Shown here: piece by piece, positions 23,672 through 35,761 of the stretch | Position numbering within the stretch: the first letter of the stretch is position 1 | Layout of the letters: each line of letters begins with the position of its first letter | Origin: Ascocoryne sarcoides NRRL 50072 | Lineage: Eukaryota > Ascomycota > Leotiomycetes > Helotiales > Gelatinodiscaceae | Direction of reading: 5' to 3' | DNA: 64,000 bases | NCBI GenBank assembly: GCA_000328965.1 | Contig: KB205945.1 | Coordinates: 2,108,001-2,172,000 of the forward strand | Made by a program: the position numbers and the translations under genes | The notes under the pieces: generated by a model | The model's input: only the letters and a program-made list of their open reading frames with translations | Database searches by the model: none | Told to the model about the DNA's origin: nothing

Positions 23672-25096
23672 TCAAGCCTTCTCCCACTTCGGCCTCCCAA
23701 ATTTCAACCACCTCGCCACCAATAAGCCCACCGTCGAGACTGCAACTGTTGCACCACAAAACACCTGCAACCCCACCCACCCGGACGGCACAATCGCTCC
23801 TGCAATCGGCGTCCCCGTTAATAAACCTATAGAACAGAACATGAAGATCATGCCCATACGGCCCCCGATATCCTTCAGATCCGGCGACAAGGCAATCGTC
23901 ATTGTCGGCGACAACGAGACAAATGCACCACTCGAAAAGCCGTACAACACACAAAATACAAATAATCCCCCGAAATTGAGGACCCCAATCCACACAAACG
24001 CAAGAACGAACGTCAGAACCGCGCAAGGAATCAAGATATTGAACGGACCCGACGTGTCGGCAACATAGTTGGGAACAACCCGCCCGAGCCAGGACCCGCA
24101 GTTGAGCGTTATGAGCAGGTTTGCAGCAGCATTGGGAGACATGAGGTTGTATTCTAGGGCGTAGGACTGCACGTAGAAGAAGGGAACGTACATTCCCATG
24201 AAGGCAAGCATAATACTGACAGCATAGAGGGCGAAGGGGGGTTCTTTGAGGGCGCTGATTTGCATGATAGCGCGGCGGGGGCCCGTGACGGGACGGACTC
24301 GCATCATGCTCAGGGCGAGGAGTTGGGTGACGAGCATGATGAGTGCGAAACAGCGGATGGTCCAGGGGAAACCGATTCGGACAGTGAGGTCTTGTACTAA
24401 GATGGTGTAAATAATTCCTCCTGTGGTGATGAATCATTAGTGGTTTTTTTCTCTACGTGATTGGAATTAGGGAGGAATGGGGCAAGCGAACCTACACAGC
24501 TACCACTAATAGAAAGACCCGTTACGAAGGCAAGATGTTTCTTGAAATAGGTGCTTAGGACAGCTACGCAGGGCACAAAGACGCAGCCGGCACCAAATCC
24601 AACGCATATGGCTTGTGAGAGCATAAACTGCCAGTACTCATGACACCAGCTCATACATAAAGTGCCAACCACCATGAATAGGGTGCCTGCGGAGAGTTCT
24701 AGCCAAAAGTAACCGGCATCGTACACTGGACCCGTGAGAGCTGAGACAAAAAGTAGTAGGAATGTCTGAATGGAACCGATCCAGGAGAGGTTGGACGCCG
24801 ACTCATTTGGCATCAGCGTGCTTGAATAGTATGTTTGGAAAGCGCCATAGCAATTGACGAGGCCCCTGAAGATAAGAACAATTATCAGAGTTTATGTCCA
24901 TGGTAAGAATATGGGAGAGGTTTATCACGTACCAGGCATTAAACATGACTAAAAAGGAACCTGCCACTTGCATGTATGCTATTAGGCCTCCATCAGGGGA
25001 GGTTTTAGCTTCAAGAGTGTTCTCAACGGGAGGGGATGGCAATTGCGCTTGCAACTCCTCCAGGTTGCGCTTTTCTTCCGTTTGATCCATGCTCAT
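23672..25096 (-). CDS. MFS monocarboxylate transporter-like protein (MCT family)
   Basis: Plasma-membrane or organellar permease of the MCT branch of the major facilitator superfamily. Exons 24933..25096, 24492..24865 and 23672..24420 give 428 aa. The family motif at the first membrane helix is seen as PDGGLIAYMQVAGSFLVMF; later helices include WLELSAGTLFMVVGTL and GLVVAR-like C-terminal segments. About 12 membrane segments are visible. Introns are 67 and 71 nt. It diverges from chorismate synthase over 567 bp, so it may move the cluster's carboxylate product or intermediate. Substrate is inference. Confidence 0.85.
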
Positions 25097-25663
25097 GGCT
25101 CTTTGAAATTATCACAGGGAGACCATTTAATGGTTAATGAGGAAACAGAAAGGAATGATGAAAGAAAACGAAAGGATGAAAGCACGTTGTTAAAAAATAC
25201 CTCAGGGGTGACTGGAAGATATCGCTAATCTGCTTACTAACCGAACATTTCAAATCCAACCATCCTTCAAACAAGATATGAAAAGACAGGTGATCCACTG
25301 GAACAGGGCATTGTTTATCGGTTGCCGGAGCCATCTCTTCGTCTGTAAAGCGCTGCAGCTCAAATTACAGCATGACGTGTTCGAAATAGGAACGCCATTT
25401 CTCGGAGAAGGTTGGTTGTCATGCCATCCGGCGCCACTCGCTACATCTGCCGATGTGGGGGTACCCGAGGTGCAACTACCTCCGAAATGGCCTCCGAAAC
25501 AGCTAGGAATAATAATAACAATTCACACCGTTAGTCGAGGTAGAGAAGAAGAAGATTTATAAGATTTATAATGAACAAGGCGCACAATACTACCATGTCA
25601 ACGCTCTCTCTCGAACTACCTCGCTAGCAACAACTAGCTGATTAGCCAGTGATATATTACAAC
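25097..25663. promoter_or_regulatory. Divergent promoter, MCT transporter / chorismate synthase
   Basis: 567 bp between divergent starts. Near the chorismate synthase side, CCTCCGAAA occurs twice in tandem (25479..25487 and 25491..25499), 12 bp apart start to start, about one helical turn. The same nonamer occurs once upstream of the DAHP synthase at 45428..45436. Confidence 0.45.
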
Positions 25664-26986
25664 ATGTCAACCTGGGGACGATACTTTCGCGTTACCACGT
25701 ACGTACCCTTGCCTCGCTGCATTCTTATCGCTTGCTAACCATGGCCTGTTCATAGGTACGGAGAATCACACTGCCGCTCCGTAGGATGTATTGTCGACGG
25801 CTGCCCACCCGGCATGCGCCTAACCGAAGCCGACATCCAGCCCCAACTTACCCGGCGACGACCCGGCCAAAGCGCCCTAGCCACCCCCCGAGACGAGAAA
25901 GACTCCGTTCAGATCCAGTCCGGTACCGAGTTTGATGTTACCCTCGGTACCCCTATTTCCCTAGTGGTACGGAATGACAACCAGCGGCCGCAAGATTACC
26001 GTAATCCGGGTATGGATCGGTACCCACGCCCGAGTCATGCCGATTTCACATATTTAGAGAAGTATGGCGTCAAAGCGAGTAGTGGAGGAGGTAGAAGTAG
26101 TGCCCGGGAAACCATCGGTATGTTGGCCTTTGGGCTCGTTGTTTTCTTTTCCCGTAATGATTAAAGTGAAGAGATGGGATGCATAACTAATGGTGAAAAT
26201 GTAGGTCGTGTCGCAGCCGGCGCCATTGCACAGAAATATCTTCGCCTCGCACACAATGTTGAAATCGTCGCTTTTGTATCCTCGGTAGGTCCAGAACAGA
26301 TATTCCCCACTGAGAATTGCTCCCTTGGGCCTGACCTCCAGGCTCTCCTCAAGACCATTAGCCAGAGCGAGGTTGATGCTTGCGGCCCAATCCGGTGTCC
26401 CAATCCTCAGGCTGCAGAACGGATGACGCGCCTCATCGAGTGTGTCCGTGATGATCATGATAGCATTGGAGGCACGGTAACCTGTGTCCTACGCAACGTC
26501 CCAGCGGGATTGGGGGAGCCATGCTTTGATAAACTGGAAGCCATGTTAGCTCATGGCATGCTAAGCATCCCCGCGACCAAGGGCTTTGAGATTGGGTCAG
26601 GGTTTGGAGGCTGCAAAATGCGTGGATCTGAGCACAATGATCCTTTTGTTGCGGCTGAGGTTCGATCGCAGAAGGGTGGTGCTGTTATAGTCAAGTCTGG
26701 ATTGACCACCAAGACTAATCGTTCTGGAGGGATCCAAGGGGGTATTTCTAATGGCAACTCGATTTACTTTACCACCGCCTTTAAACCACCGGCTACCATT
26801 GGCAAGGCGCAGTCGACAGCTACTTATGAGCTGGATGATGGGACCCTAGAAGCCAAGGGCCGCCATGATCCTTGTGTAGTCCCCCGGGCGGTGCCAATCG
26901 TTGAGGCTATGGCCGCCCTGGTGATTATGGACGCATTAATGTGTCAGTATGCTCGCGAAACAACAATGAGACTTTTAGCAAAGTGA
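25664..26986 (+). CDS. ARO2: Chorismate synthase (cluster copy)
   Basis: Converts EPSP to chorismate, the seventh shikimate step, using reduced FMN. Exons 25664..25698, 25756..26117 and 26205..26986 give 392 aa, full length. Motifs are complete: RVTTYGESHCRSVGCIVDG at the start, RPQDYRNPGMDRYPRPSHAD, SSARETIGRVAAGA, TNRSGGIQGGISNG and GRHDPCVVPRAVPIVEAMAA. The first exon is only 35 nt; branch sites TGCTAAC and AACTAAT support both introns. No damage to catalytic regions is seen. Its position beside AROM and DAHP synthase argues for a cluster-dedicated copy, but whether the genome has a second copy cannot be seen here. Confidence 0.95.
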
Positions 26987-27604
26987 ATATTTGAATAATG
27001 AGATAGTCTTTTGTTAGGCCTCCCATTTTTATAAAAGGTTTACGATGTGATTTATAGTATAATTGTTTTCACTTACAAGCAAATTTGTCGGAGTAATTAT
27101 CTCTCCACCTCTTATATGTAGCCCAACTTGCTGTATTTAATAGAATGTATTTGTAGAGTCAAGACAGAATCCTATTACCCATCTCTAAGCCCATGCTAAA
27201 CTTCAAATTACTTGCTGTGAACTACTGACGGCCCCTAGTTTGATAAAAACGTACTGAAAATGGGAAAAGACATTAGAAAATTTAATTTTGAATTTGGCCT
27301 TGGGAAGTTATGAAAACTCTAAACAAAGTACTGTACACTATAGAATATAAATCAATCAACGCTATTTAGTTTAAAGACGGTAGGTTTCTTTTGATAAAAC
27401 ACAGATGCGCAAATACATGAGCCCCTAAAATCATATTCTAGACGGAATCTATTATATATCGGGTCGGTCGTGGCCGTGTAACAAAGAAATGAACACGGAA
27501 TATAATGTCTTCCTCATCAAGTGTAGAGCTGCAACGACTCTCGAACATGCAACAGAAACTTGGAAATACAGGTTAGGCAAACCTCAAAAGCCATATGCTG
27601 TCTA
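26987..27604. other. Intergenic between convergent genes
   Basis: 618 bp AT-rich shared 3' region of chorismate synthase and the DHA2-type transporter. No gene. Confidence 0.5.
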
Positions 27605-29248
27605 TTAGAAGAGCTTCTCTATGGGCATAAGTATGCCAATAGTAACTAACAACCCTCCTGCTGTAATAACTAGAATGAAGGACTTCTGAATGGCTTCAGT
27701 GATAGCCAGCAAGGCTTGATCCTTAATACCTCCTTCCAATACGTTGAAAAGATTACTTTGCGACCCAGCCACGGCGTTGCGGATGTCTGCCGAGCTGAAA
27801 CCCAGATCTGCCAAGATTATTGTCAGATTGCTGATGGCCGAGCTCTGAAAGACTTGCCCTGCAATGACAAGAGCGCATGTCGTGCCGCCTATCTGCGCCA
27901 GGTTTTGGATACTGATGGCGTGCCCAACATCTTCGCCAGTTACCTTGAGGCTGGCAATGGTATAGCCGATCTGTAGCGTCAAGCCTGTACCCGCGGCCGT
28001 AACGATGCTGATTCCGTATATCGGGCCAGCATTCACCGAAGAATCGAGATACACATAGAAGAGAGCACCGCCAAGTGTAATCATTATGCCTGAGATAATG
28101 TACACTGGCTTGTAATACTTGACTCGTGCGAGGAGGGAGCCCGATATAAGATTGACGAAAACGGCAATAAGAACGAAAGGTAGAAGTCGAACGGCCGATT
28201 TCAATGCAGTATCTGAATCCACAAATTGGAAGTAGATAGGGATATAGTATATTGGAACATACAGGCTGGTGATCACCGACGCTGAGCCAATTGCTAACAA
28301 TATTTGCATCCTTGTGCGGAAGATATGACCCGGGAAAGAGCGTGTAGATGTTGTCGTGAAGATACAAAAGTATTGTTGAGCAATGTAGGCCAAAGTGAGC
28401 ACTCCGAAGACTACAAGGCTAGCAATTGTTCGTCCATCGTTCCAGGACCAAAAGCTGCCGGCAGAGGTAAAAACCATGGTGAACATAACCCAGGCACCGG
28501 CGCTGAGGATAAATCCAACCAAATCGAGCGTAAGTATGCGTTCTCTCAAAGAAATGCCCGACGACGGATGTACGGGAGGCAGAGCAAAGAGATAGGCAGG
28601 GGCGCATATTCCTCCAATGATCAAATTGATATAGAAGCCCCATCTCCAAGTCGCGCTGCTAATGCTGAAGCCACCTCCAACGGCAGGTCCTAGGACAGCT
28701 CCGATACCCCAGACAAACGCAATTCCAGAAATATATGCTCCGCGTTGTTTGGGTGTCGTTAGAACAGAGAAAAAGTTTAGACACCCCAAGTATACCCCGG
28801 TGCCACCGAGACCTGCAAGGACGCGACCAACGATAAGAATACTCATAGAGGGTGCAGCGCCGCACACTGCAGAGCCTATCTGAAAGACCACTGCGCCGGA
28901 GATGAAAAGCCATTTCAAATTAAACTTGGTATAGAGAGCGCCAAATGGAAGGATGCTGGCGACGGAACCAAGAGGAAATCCCGCACCAAGCCACGCGAGC
29001 TGATCGACAGCCCCGAAAGTCTTGGTTACAGCAGCTTGCATATCAGCGGCAATTGTGGTATCGAGACCATAGACGAGGACGGAGGTATATAGAGAGGCAC
29101 ATATGCATAACCACCTGAAGTTGTTGATTGTATTGGCGATAGGTTTGACGAGGGGTTTCGGCTCTGGAGTATATGTCGATTCTTCGGAAGAGGGCTCGCC
29201 GTTGGAGGGAAAGGATGTGTCCTGGATTGGTGCTTCATGTCGTTCCAT
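27605..29248 (-). CDS. MFS drug:H+ antiporter, DHA2 (14-helix) type
   Basis: Intronless 547-aa membrane protein. After a Pro/Glu-rich cytosolic N-terminus it shows about 14 membrane helices. Motif C of antiporters is present as GIGAVLGPAVGGG, and VGRVLAGLGGTGVYLG follows the usual helix 4 pattern. Proteins of this class export toxic or specialised metabolites in fungal clusters, so export or self-protection for the cluster product is a reasonable inference. It is convergent with chorismate synthase and lies in tandem with the SDR gene upstream. Confidence 0.9.
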   Translation of the reverse strand: MERHEAPIQDTSFPSNGEPSSEESTYTPEPKPLVKPIANTINNFRWLCICASLYTSVLVYGLDTTIAADMQAAVTKTFGAVDQLAWLGAGFPLGSVASILPFGALYTKFNLKWLFISGAVVFQIGSAVCGAAPSMSILIVGRVLAGLGGTGVYLGCLNFFSVLTTPKQRGAYISGIAFVWGIGAVLGPAVGGGFSISSATWRWGFYINLIIGGICAPAYLFALPPVHPSSGISLRERILTLDLVGFILSAGAWVMFTMVFTSAGSFWSWNDGRTIASLVVFGVLTLAYIAQQYFCIFTTTSTRSFPGHIFRTRMQILLAIGSASVITSLYVPIYYIPIYFQFVDSDTALKSAVRLLPFVLIAVFVNLISGSLLARVKYYKPVYIISGIMITLGGALFYVYLDSSVNAGPIYGISIVTAAGTGLTLQIGYTIASLKVTGEDVGHAISIQNLAQIGGTTCALVIAGQVFQSSAISNLTIILADLGFSSADIRNAVAGSQSNLFNVLEGGIKDQALLAITEAIQKSFILVITAGGLLVTIGILMPIEKLF

Positions 29249-30148
29249 CTCGACAAATATTAAGTAGAAATGAGTATCTTGATCTCAATGATCTGTTGTT
29301 CTACTAGACGACGAAAGAAGGGTCGAGGAAGCTGACAAAGCAAGCAGTATGATTGTGAAAGACAGTTCGAAAGCAAATGCACAGGTGGAGGAACAATTCG
29401 AACGAGAGACAAAGGTGGTGTATTTATGAGCTATGGAGAGTAGGGAGTCGCCAGTAACTACACAAATTGTATTTATCATCAGCCATCACTGATCGGGGAG
29501 ATCTCGTACTTCATATCTCAGCCTAGGCGAAAGTGATGTGTGGTAATCAACTTTCTTAGCAAAATTCTACACTTTTAGTAAGACGATCAAGCCTGCGGAA
29601 TATTTCAAGCGCCTAGTGACTTTAAGCGTCATGCAGCTAAAAGTCTTGGTTACTCCTTTGAGATAAGCTTCGGGAGTATGAGACACTTCCGTCCGTGGCC
29701 GTATGCGGGCTGGTCGAGAGAGAGGTGAGATCAGATGACCTAAGCGAATATCAGGTATAATAGAACTCAAATACCAAATGCCTGAGAATTTGAATATATT
29801 TATCAGTGCGTGGGAGATTATCGCTATTTCAATTATAGCCTGAGTGTCACTATACTATTCTCTAGCTAGAATCAATTTAGTCAACTTTCGCAACCCTCAT
29901 CTACTCAGTGTGTGTGGCCCTAGTTTGGTGTTGTCCTCGCCTTGTCTAACCGAAGCCTTAGAAGCACCCGCCCCCTATATTCTACTGTGCATATGTACAT
30001 TACTCACGTTTACGTGCACGGAAAAATACTGCTTACACATTCAAGAATCATCATGAGGTGGTCACATTTAACAAAACATCAACTTCTATCCTTCAATATC
30101 TCAATTTCGCATATATCGTGTATGTGAATCTAGAGCAACCTGCACTAC
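29249..30148. other. Intergenic, DHA2 transporter promoter
   Basis: 900 bp between the transporter start and the SDR stop. Short open frames have no recognisable features. It presumably holds the transporter promoter. Confidence 0.45.
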
Positions 30149-30969
30149 CTAGGCATAGACAAGACCGCCATCCACACCTAGCACCTGGCCAGTCACCCAA
30201 CTAGAACCCGGGCTTGCCGCGAACAAGATCATATGCGCGACTTCCTCAGTAGTTCCATTTCGCTTGATGTACTGCTGGACCCGGAACTTCTTGGCCAAGG
30301 GAGAATCCTCTGGGGGCGCGTAGTCGGTATCAGTTGGGCCCACGGACACCACGTTGACGGTAATGCCTTTTTCACCAAGTTCTTCAGCCCAAGCGAGGCT
30401 CAACGTGCTAAGGGCTGCCTTGGTGCTAGAGTAGAAGGTAGCATATTTGGACCCCGTCCTGGCTACTATGGTACCAATGTTGACGATGCGTCCTCCAGGA
30501 GAGCTTAGATGGGGGAGAGCAGCTTTGATCAGCACATGTGGGCCCCTGACATTAGGGTGAAACATCGCATCGAAGTCATCTAGCGGGGCATTTTGTGGTC
30601 CGTCTTCGAAAATCGCGTGGCCAGCATTGTTGACAATGATGTCAATCTTGCGGCCCGGGAAAGCTTTGATAGTGGCGTTGATTAAGTCCTCACCAAATGT
30701 AACGGAGCCAGCGTTGGCCTGAACGGTAATGACTTTGACCCCCAAGGACTGGAGAACTGTAACAACCTCTTGTGCGGCTGTCTTGTTGGTGTTATAAGTG
30801 AGGACAAGCTTTCGGTACATTAGCATGATTCGATTTTGGGTTTGTTTGTGCTAGAGAGCCTCACATCAGCTCCAGACTTGGCTAGACCATGGGCGACTGC
30901 GAATCCGATTCCATTGAGCTTTGAGGCCCCCGTGATAATAGCCAGTTTTCCTTTGAAGTCGTTCGACAT
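30149..30969 (-). CDS. Short-chain dehydrogenase/reductase (classical SDR)
   Basis: NAD(P)-dependent oxidoreductase; substrate unknown. Exons 30865..30969 and 30149..30808 give 254 aa, the classical SDR size. The cofactor motif appears as TGASKLNGIG, NNAG follows, and the active-site YxxxK is YSSTK. The catalytic Ser position, 13 residues before the Tyr, is Thr (NIGTIVAR). The C-terminus has SSWVTGQVLGVDGG. The 56-nt intron has a GCTAATG branch site and acceptor GAAAG. In this cluster it could reduce or oxidise a shikimate-derived ring or side chain. That is inference. Confidence 0.9.
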
Positions 30970-32833
30970 GATGAAGAGCAAAGCGTTTAATGAAAAATAA
31001 TACTTGAGAATGCAAGAGAGTCTTGATTGTGGTGTTCTATTCTTCTCGATTGGTGTCCGTCCAGTACTTAAATAGTTTCAGCCATGCATTATTAACGGAG
31101 AACAACAACTAGTTTCCAATACAAATAAACGTCAGACGCTGAAATCAAATCCATCATGACGTATATGATCTCTTGAAAGTAACTATACCAAGGGCAGCGA
31201 GCAAAACGCTCTAAAGTCATGCAAGAGCAGGGATGTGATATTCCGCTTATGGACTAGCGCCAGAACCTCATATTACGAGCAGACTTGACTGACAAAGTAG
31301 AACACCCTATTGCAGACTGACACTTCAAATTTTCACTGCCCTAACAATGTGTCACCGCCAATTCCTCTATCGCTGTATCACGGTTGGTTTATGACTTCGG
31401 ACACAGTGTGCGGCGGGAATCTCAAGATGCGGATGTGGCTAATTGCGATATCTGGCAGGCTATGAGGCCAGATCGCTAAATCTGGTCTAGAAACATGTCT
31501 ATTGTACATGAGTGGCAGTCATCTTGATGAAATTGATGAATTAAGGGTCTTCTCCGCTGGCAAGCGCCGTAGTAGGTTGAGACTGTAGTCCTCGTTACAG
31601 TAGAGGTTGGAAGCGCATGGATAACTCATTGTGTTATTTCGAGCAGATTCTCCGAATAGAAGGATTGTAGAGTGTCAAATGAAGACCGAGCACGTCACTT
31701 CTTAGAAGCGCTTATCTGCGCTTGCAATATCTGAGGGGCGGCTCCAGCGACGCTTTGGTTACTTGGTAGCATATCTATCATCTTCAACTACTTAGACCAA
31801 CGAGACTTTGCTTATGAATTAGTGACCATCCTTCGAGGCTCCATGGGTAATGAATTCTACGATTATGAGTACCTGTAAAATGCAAGTTGAAATGTCTACT
31901 AGAGCTGGTACCTTTTATGCGTCATGAAAGAATCCACACGCAGGATTGATTGCACCGAGGACGATTGCCTTGAAGCTCTACTACCATTCCCCTGAGATCG
32001 GCTGAGGGGGGAGGGAGTGAACAAGGTTTCATAGAAGCCAGCTCTAGACACCAAACATGAAAACGTCAATTAAACACAAGCAGGTCGCAATTTGGACAAG
32101 CTCTTATCCATCCCTTCAATGACGCTTGGTTCCTTCTGTGCCAAGAAGGATGGAATGTTATGGTCTTTGGCTGAAACGAAATTTGGTAAGCACCTAAGGT
32201 ATCTCTGAGCTACTCCGGAAACAGAGAGTCCTGGTCCCTGTCATGCATGAAATAATTATCATTGCTGGGCGTGCGGAGATGGTCGTATGCCTTCGACTGA
32301 GGAACGAAGAAAAAGGTTAAACCTCCGAGAGACATAAAATCCTAACCTGAGTTAGCACATCCCTGTTTTTCTAAGACATTGACAATTTGGTATAAAGGTC
32401 ATGTGACCATGTTTAGGGATATTCCACACAGTGGCTGGTTTAGTTACTTGAGAACAAAAGTCTTGGAGAAGTGATAAAAGGAAATAGGAGTTTATATATA
32501 AAGTTTATAATATCCTGTGTAAGTAACCCTATTGCTACCTATTAGTGTGTTCTTCAGGGCCTCTCTTTGAGGGTTTCATTGCCTAGAATATAACAAATAG
32601 AGTAGGACGTACAGAATAAGGTGGGTTGAAGAGTATACCTCGTGCTTGTAAAGTATTTATGAGGATCTCTAGATATCTTTGCATAGGTGACCCGATAATA
32701 ATGCCTATGTACACTGAATGGAAGGTATATTTAGGGGCGAGATTGGCACGCCCAAATAACATCGAATGCGGCTGGTGAGTACATTAGCTGCCCATCTCGA
32801 CGTCTCAACATTCTTTGAAATAATTTAATGTCG
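30970..32833. other. Intergenic, SDR promoter and unassigned sequence
   Basis: 1.86 kb. The SDR promoter lies at the left side. A stretch at 31925-32210 stays partly open but has several stops and no recognised family. I see no clear gene. Confidence 0.4.
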
Positions 32834-34553
32834 CTAGATTGGGGAGCCTGATCCGTTGATCAGTTGGTTCAACTGGTTCTCCGCTGCCGCACCCAATGTT
32901 TCCAGTCTATCGGGGGCTATATCATCTATCCATATTAGGCGCCGAACTATATTTAAGGCAGAGCCCCAGTCTCTCAGTCCCATCCGTAACATTATAGATG
33001 CAATTTTGTAGGAGTGCCATTCTTGACTGGCTGCAGGTTGCGACTGTTCCATGCCACATACGATAACAGCCCATAATTGAAGATCCATAAAGACAGACCA
33101 GTCCAGAGGATAATCTATCAGGTTCTGGATCTTGTTGCAATAGACAGCAGCATTTCTCCGGTGAGTGAATCCTACCCGACGCATGAAATTTCCCAAGAAT
33201 ACAATGAGAGCCAAGCGGATGACTTCTCTTGCATCCAGCTCAAGTCCTGTTTTCATCGACGAATCATAATGCTTTAGTGAGAGTAAACGGTGCAAAGTCA
33301 CTAGGGTCATGTTCACGACTTTGTCTTCCATCCAAAAATGGGGCATAGAGGAGTTCTCATTGACGAACATCGTTAGGACTGCAACCCACCTGAAGGCCGC
33401 TATAATGTCTGCATCACCCGGAAAATTATCTAGCCAAAGTTGAAGAGTTGCGTCGAGGACCGGGGAAGAAGACGAAAGGTAGTGATCAAAAATATCTTGG
33501 CAGAGATCCCGAGGTGCCGGAAAGAGTGGGCAAGCATCTTGTGTAAAAGCGTTAGAGACATCAATCCTGTCCTAATTAGAAAGGGTGCGAGAGAATCTTT
33601 TTTCAGGTAACGCCTACTCTATCAGGATGGTCTGGAAGTCAGTGCTAATTTGCGTGAGCAAAGATTCCCGGGCATGTAGCACTCGGCCCAGTCCGCGCAA
33701 ATGCATTACCGATCTAACAGTATTGCCTGTGGAAACCTAGCAAAGTAAGCATATATATATATATATATATATATATTTAGGGGGGGGTGTCGGACATCTC
33801 TACACGCAAATCCCAGTATAGCGCCAAGCGTGCCACTATCCGACGAGTCTTGCAATCGTATTGACACGCTTTGAAGAGATAAATTGTATAAGCTCAGTGC
33901 TTCATTATTCTCATCCAGTTGGCCGTATTCGCCTTTGCAACGTTGAGCGAGCTCTAGGGCCGCGTTCGAGAGAGTCATGTAGAACGCGCTTGGGTCGGTA
34001 AGAGCAATTCTGAACCAGGATCTGAAAGTTGGATTGTGGATTGTAGTAGCCTTATGGCAAGCTTCACAGTAACGTGGTCAACACCGTTCGACTTAGATCG
34101 AACCCATTGAGACTTACAAAAGCTAACTAGCTCCCTCATACGAGTTGTTGTTTCCACTGGGAATTGAGACTGATCATCAAGCCCACGTATAGGGATGGCC
34201 GGTAGAGAATCATCCGTGCTGTAAGACCAAACACCAGAGCTAAACTGATTTAGTTGCCTAGAAGTTGTAAGATTGGTCCTGACAACTGTTAGATCATGTG
34301 AAAGAGTTTCGGGGATCACTGACGGGAATTCAGATCGAGTAAGCTCGTAAGTACGTGAAAAATTTTTGCGGCGCCATCGACCAGTACCTTGAACACTCTT
34401 TCTTGCATGCCGGCGGATACGTTTTTGATTAGACGCGGTGAGGACGTCTTTGGGGTTCAAAACAGTTACAAACTCGAGGCCCGCAGTCTCTGATTCAACT
34501 GGGGAGAAAAAGACTGCAGGCTCGGTGACCTGACTACCGGGAGGTACAGCCAT
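32834..34553 (-). CDS. Fungal-specific transcription-factor-domain protein lacking a zinc finger
   Basis: Putative regulator. Exons 34118..34553, 33796..34061, 33618..33736 and 32834..33566 give 517 aa in one frame. The N-terminus carries the basic FVTVLNPKDVL and QKRIRRHARKSVQ segment typical of finger-less fungal regulators. The body has NPTFRSWFRIALTDPSAFY, GFACRDV and SVMHLRGLGRVL, the hallmarks of the fungal-specific TF domain 2. No Zn2Cys6 motif is present. Intron 2 carries an (AT)13 microsatellite and a G8 run and has a weak donor (GTCCGA). The separate reading frames are exons, so the gene appears intact. Direct DNA binding is uncertain. Confidence 0.75.
33751..33776. repeat. (AT)13 microsatellite inside an intron
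   Basis: Thirteen AT units followed shortly by a run of eight G at 33780..33787. Both lie within intron 2 (33737..33795) of the finger-less regulator and fill most of that 59-nt intron. Confidence 0.9.
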
Positions 34554-34704
34554 GGTTTTGAAACAATATTGATATAAATTGAAAAAATCAAGTCGTTTCC
34601 TATCTCAAGAAACTGGAGTTCTCTAAGGAGAAGTGGTGGCTTGAAATTCATCGAGAATAATAGTTTGGAAACGTCGCCACCGATCTGATTAGAAATCGAG
34701 TCTA
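34554..34704. other. Regulator promoter up to the transposon nest
   Basis: Only 151 bp separate the regulator start from the left inverted repeat of the mobile element, so the element sits in this gene's upstream region. Confidence 0.6.
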
Positions 34705-34897
34705 CAGGTCGCGTGGACGTCCACCCGAGCTCGGGTGGACCTCGGGAAAAGACAATATTAAAAGGTTTAGAAAACGTTTTTTATAAATTTAAGAATAAAG
34801 TTTATAAACGTTTATAAAATGCTTCTTATACGTATTTAAATCGTTTTTATTAAAAAACGTTATTAATAAACAAGAGAATAAATAAAGAGAAAGTTAT

Positions 34898-35091
34898 TGT
34901 AACGATCGTTACAGTTGACGTTCCAAAGGTTGTCACGAGACTAGGTTAGGTAAGGGTCCGGATCAGCCCCGACCCTTAGCCGGGAACCCTCCGACTATAT
35001 ATATAGCTCCTACCCCCTTAGCTAGCTCTGTAGTTTTAGTATTGTATTCATTTAGCCAACATCCTCGTACCAGTGTATCTGCGTCGTTATA
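34898..35091. mobile_element. Solo LTR 1 (194 bp)
   Basis: Starts TGTAACGA and ends TCGTTATA, near-perfect inverted ends; the final CA of a normal LTR reads TA, a C-to-T change. Exact 5-bp duplication GTTAT flanks it at 34893..34897 and 35092..35096. The first 16 bases form a palindrome. There is no internal retrotransposon region, so it is a solo LTR. Confidence 0.85.
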
Positions 35092-35166
35092 GTTATATAA
35101 CTTTATATTTAATTACTAGTCTAGATTAAGCTAAACTACTTTTTATTTATACTAAAATCTTAGTAG

Positions 35167-35612
35167 TGTTACGAACATGTAACACGGGACCAGAATCACG
35201 AGACAAGTCATGGCCCTGAGGCTCGGCATTCATTGAATTGCACAGAGAAGCCATGACCCGACTGACACGTGACACAGTCACGTGATGGACCTACAGGATG
35301 CAAGGGTGGATCGCAGCGATCCATGGACCTACGGGGTCCATGGGGAATTATCGTGATCCAGGACCTACGGGGTCCAAGAGATCCAGGAGCAAGAAGGTTC
35401 TATATAAACAGCTAGTTTTCCTTAGTAGATAGAAGCTTCGTGCTCAACCTGATTTAACAATTCAAGCCTTTGATTTAACTATCAACATTGAAGACACTCA
35501 GTGAAGATTCACAGTCGACTTACCATACCTATTACACCCCGTCAATCCCTACTCAGTGACATCTTCGCGCCACCACGCCCTATCATCCTCGGTGGGTGAT
35601 AGCCCCGTGACA
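35167..35612. mobile_element. Solo LTR 2 (446 bp)
   Basis: Starts TGTTACG and ends CGTGACA, with a 5-bp duplication AGTAG at 35162..35166 and 35613..35617. It contains a TATATAAA box near 35401 and repeated GGACCTACGGGGTCCA-type palindromic units at about 35326-35375. No internal region remains. Confidence 0.92.
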
Positions 35613-35761
35613 AGTAGGTAATTTTAAACGGTTTCTAAACGTTTACAAGTCTTTTAGCTAAGTTACTTTTATAATTTGTAATTATATAACAAATATTTTA
35701 AAGTCTTTTACTAAACCTTTTATAAACCTTCAGAAAACATATATATTATTATAATATTTAC

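Noticed and set aside
32834..34553. Finger-less regulator as a broken pseudogene
   Set aside because: All frame changes are resolved by three introns with AG acceptors, giving one 517-aa protein with conserved motifs in order.
34705..34740. Target-site duplication for the large TIR element
   Set aside because: Bases next to the two ends do not match for any length from 2 to 9, so no duplication is claimed.
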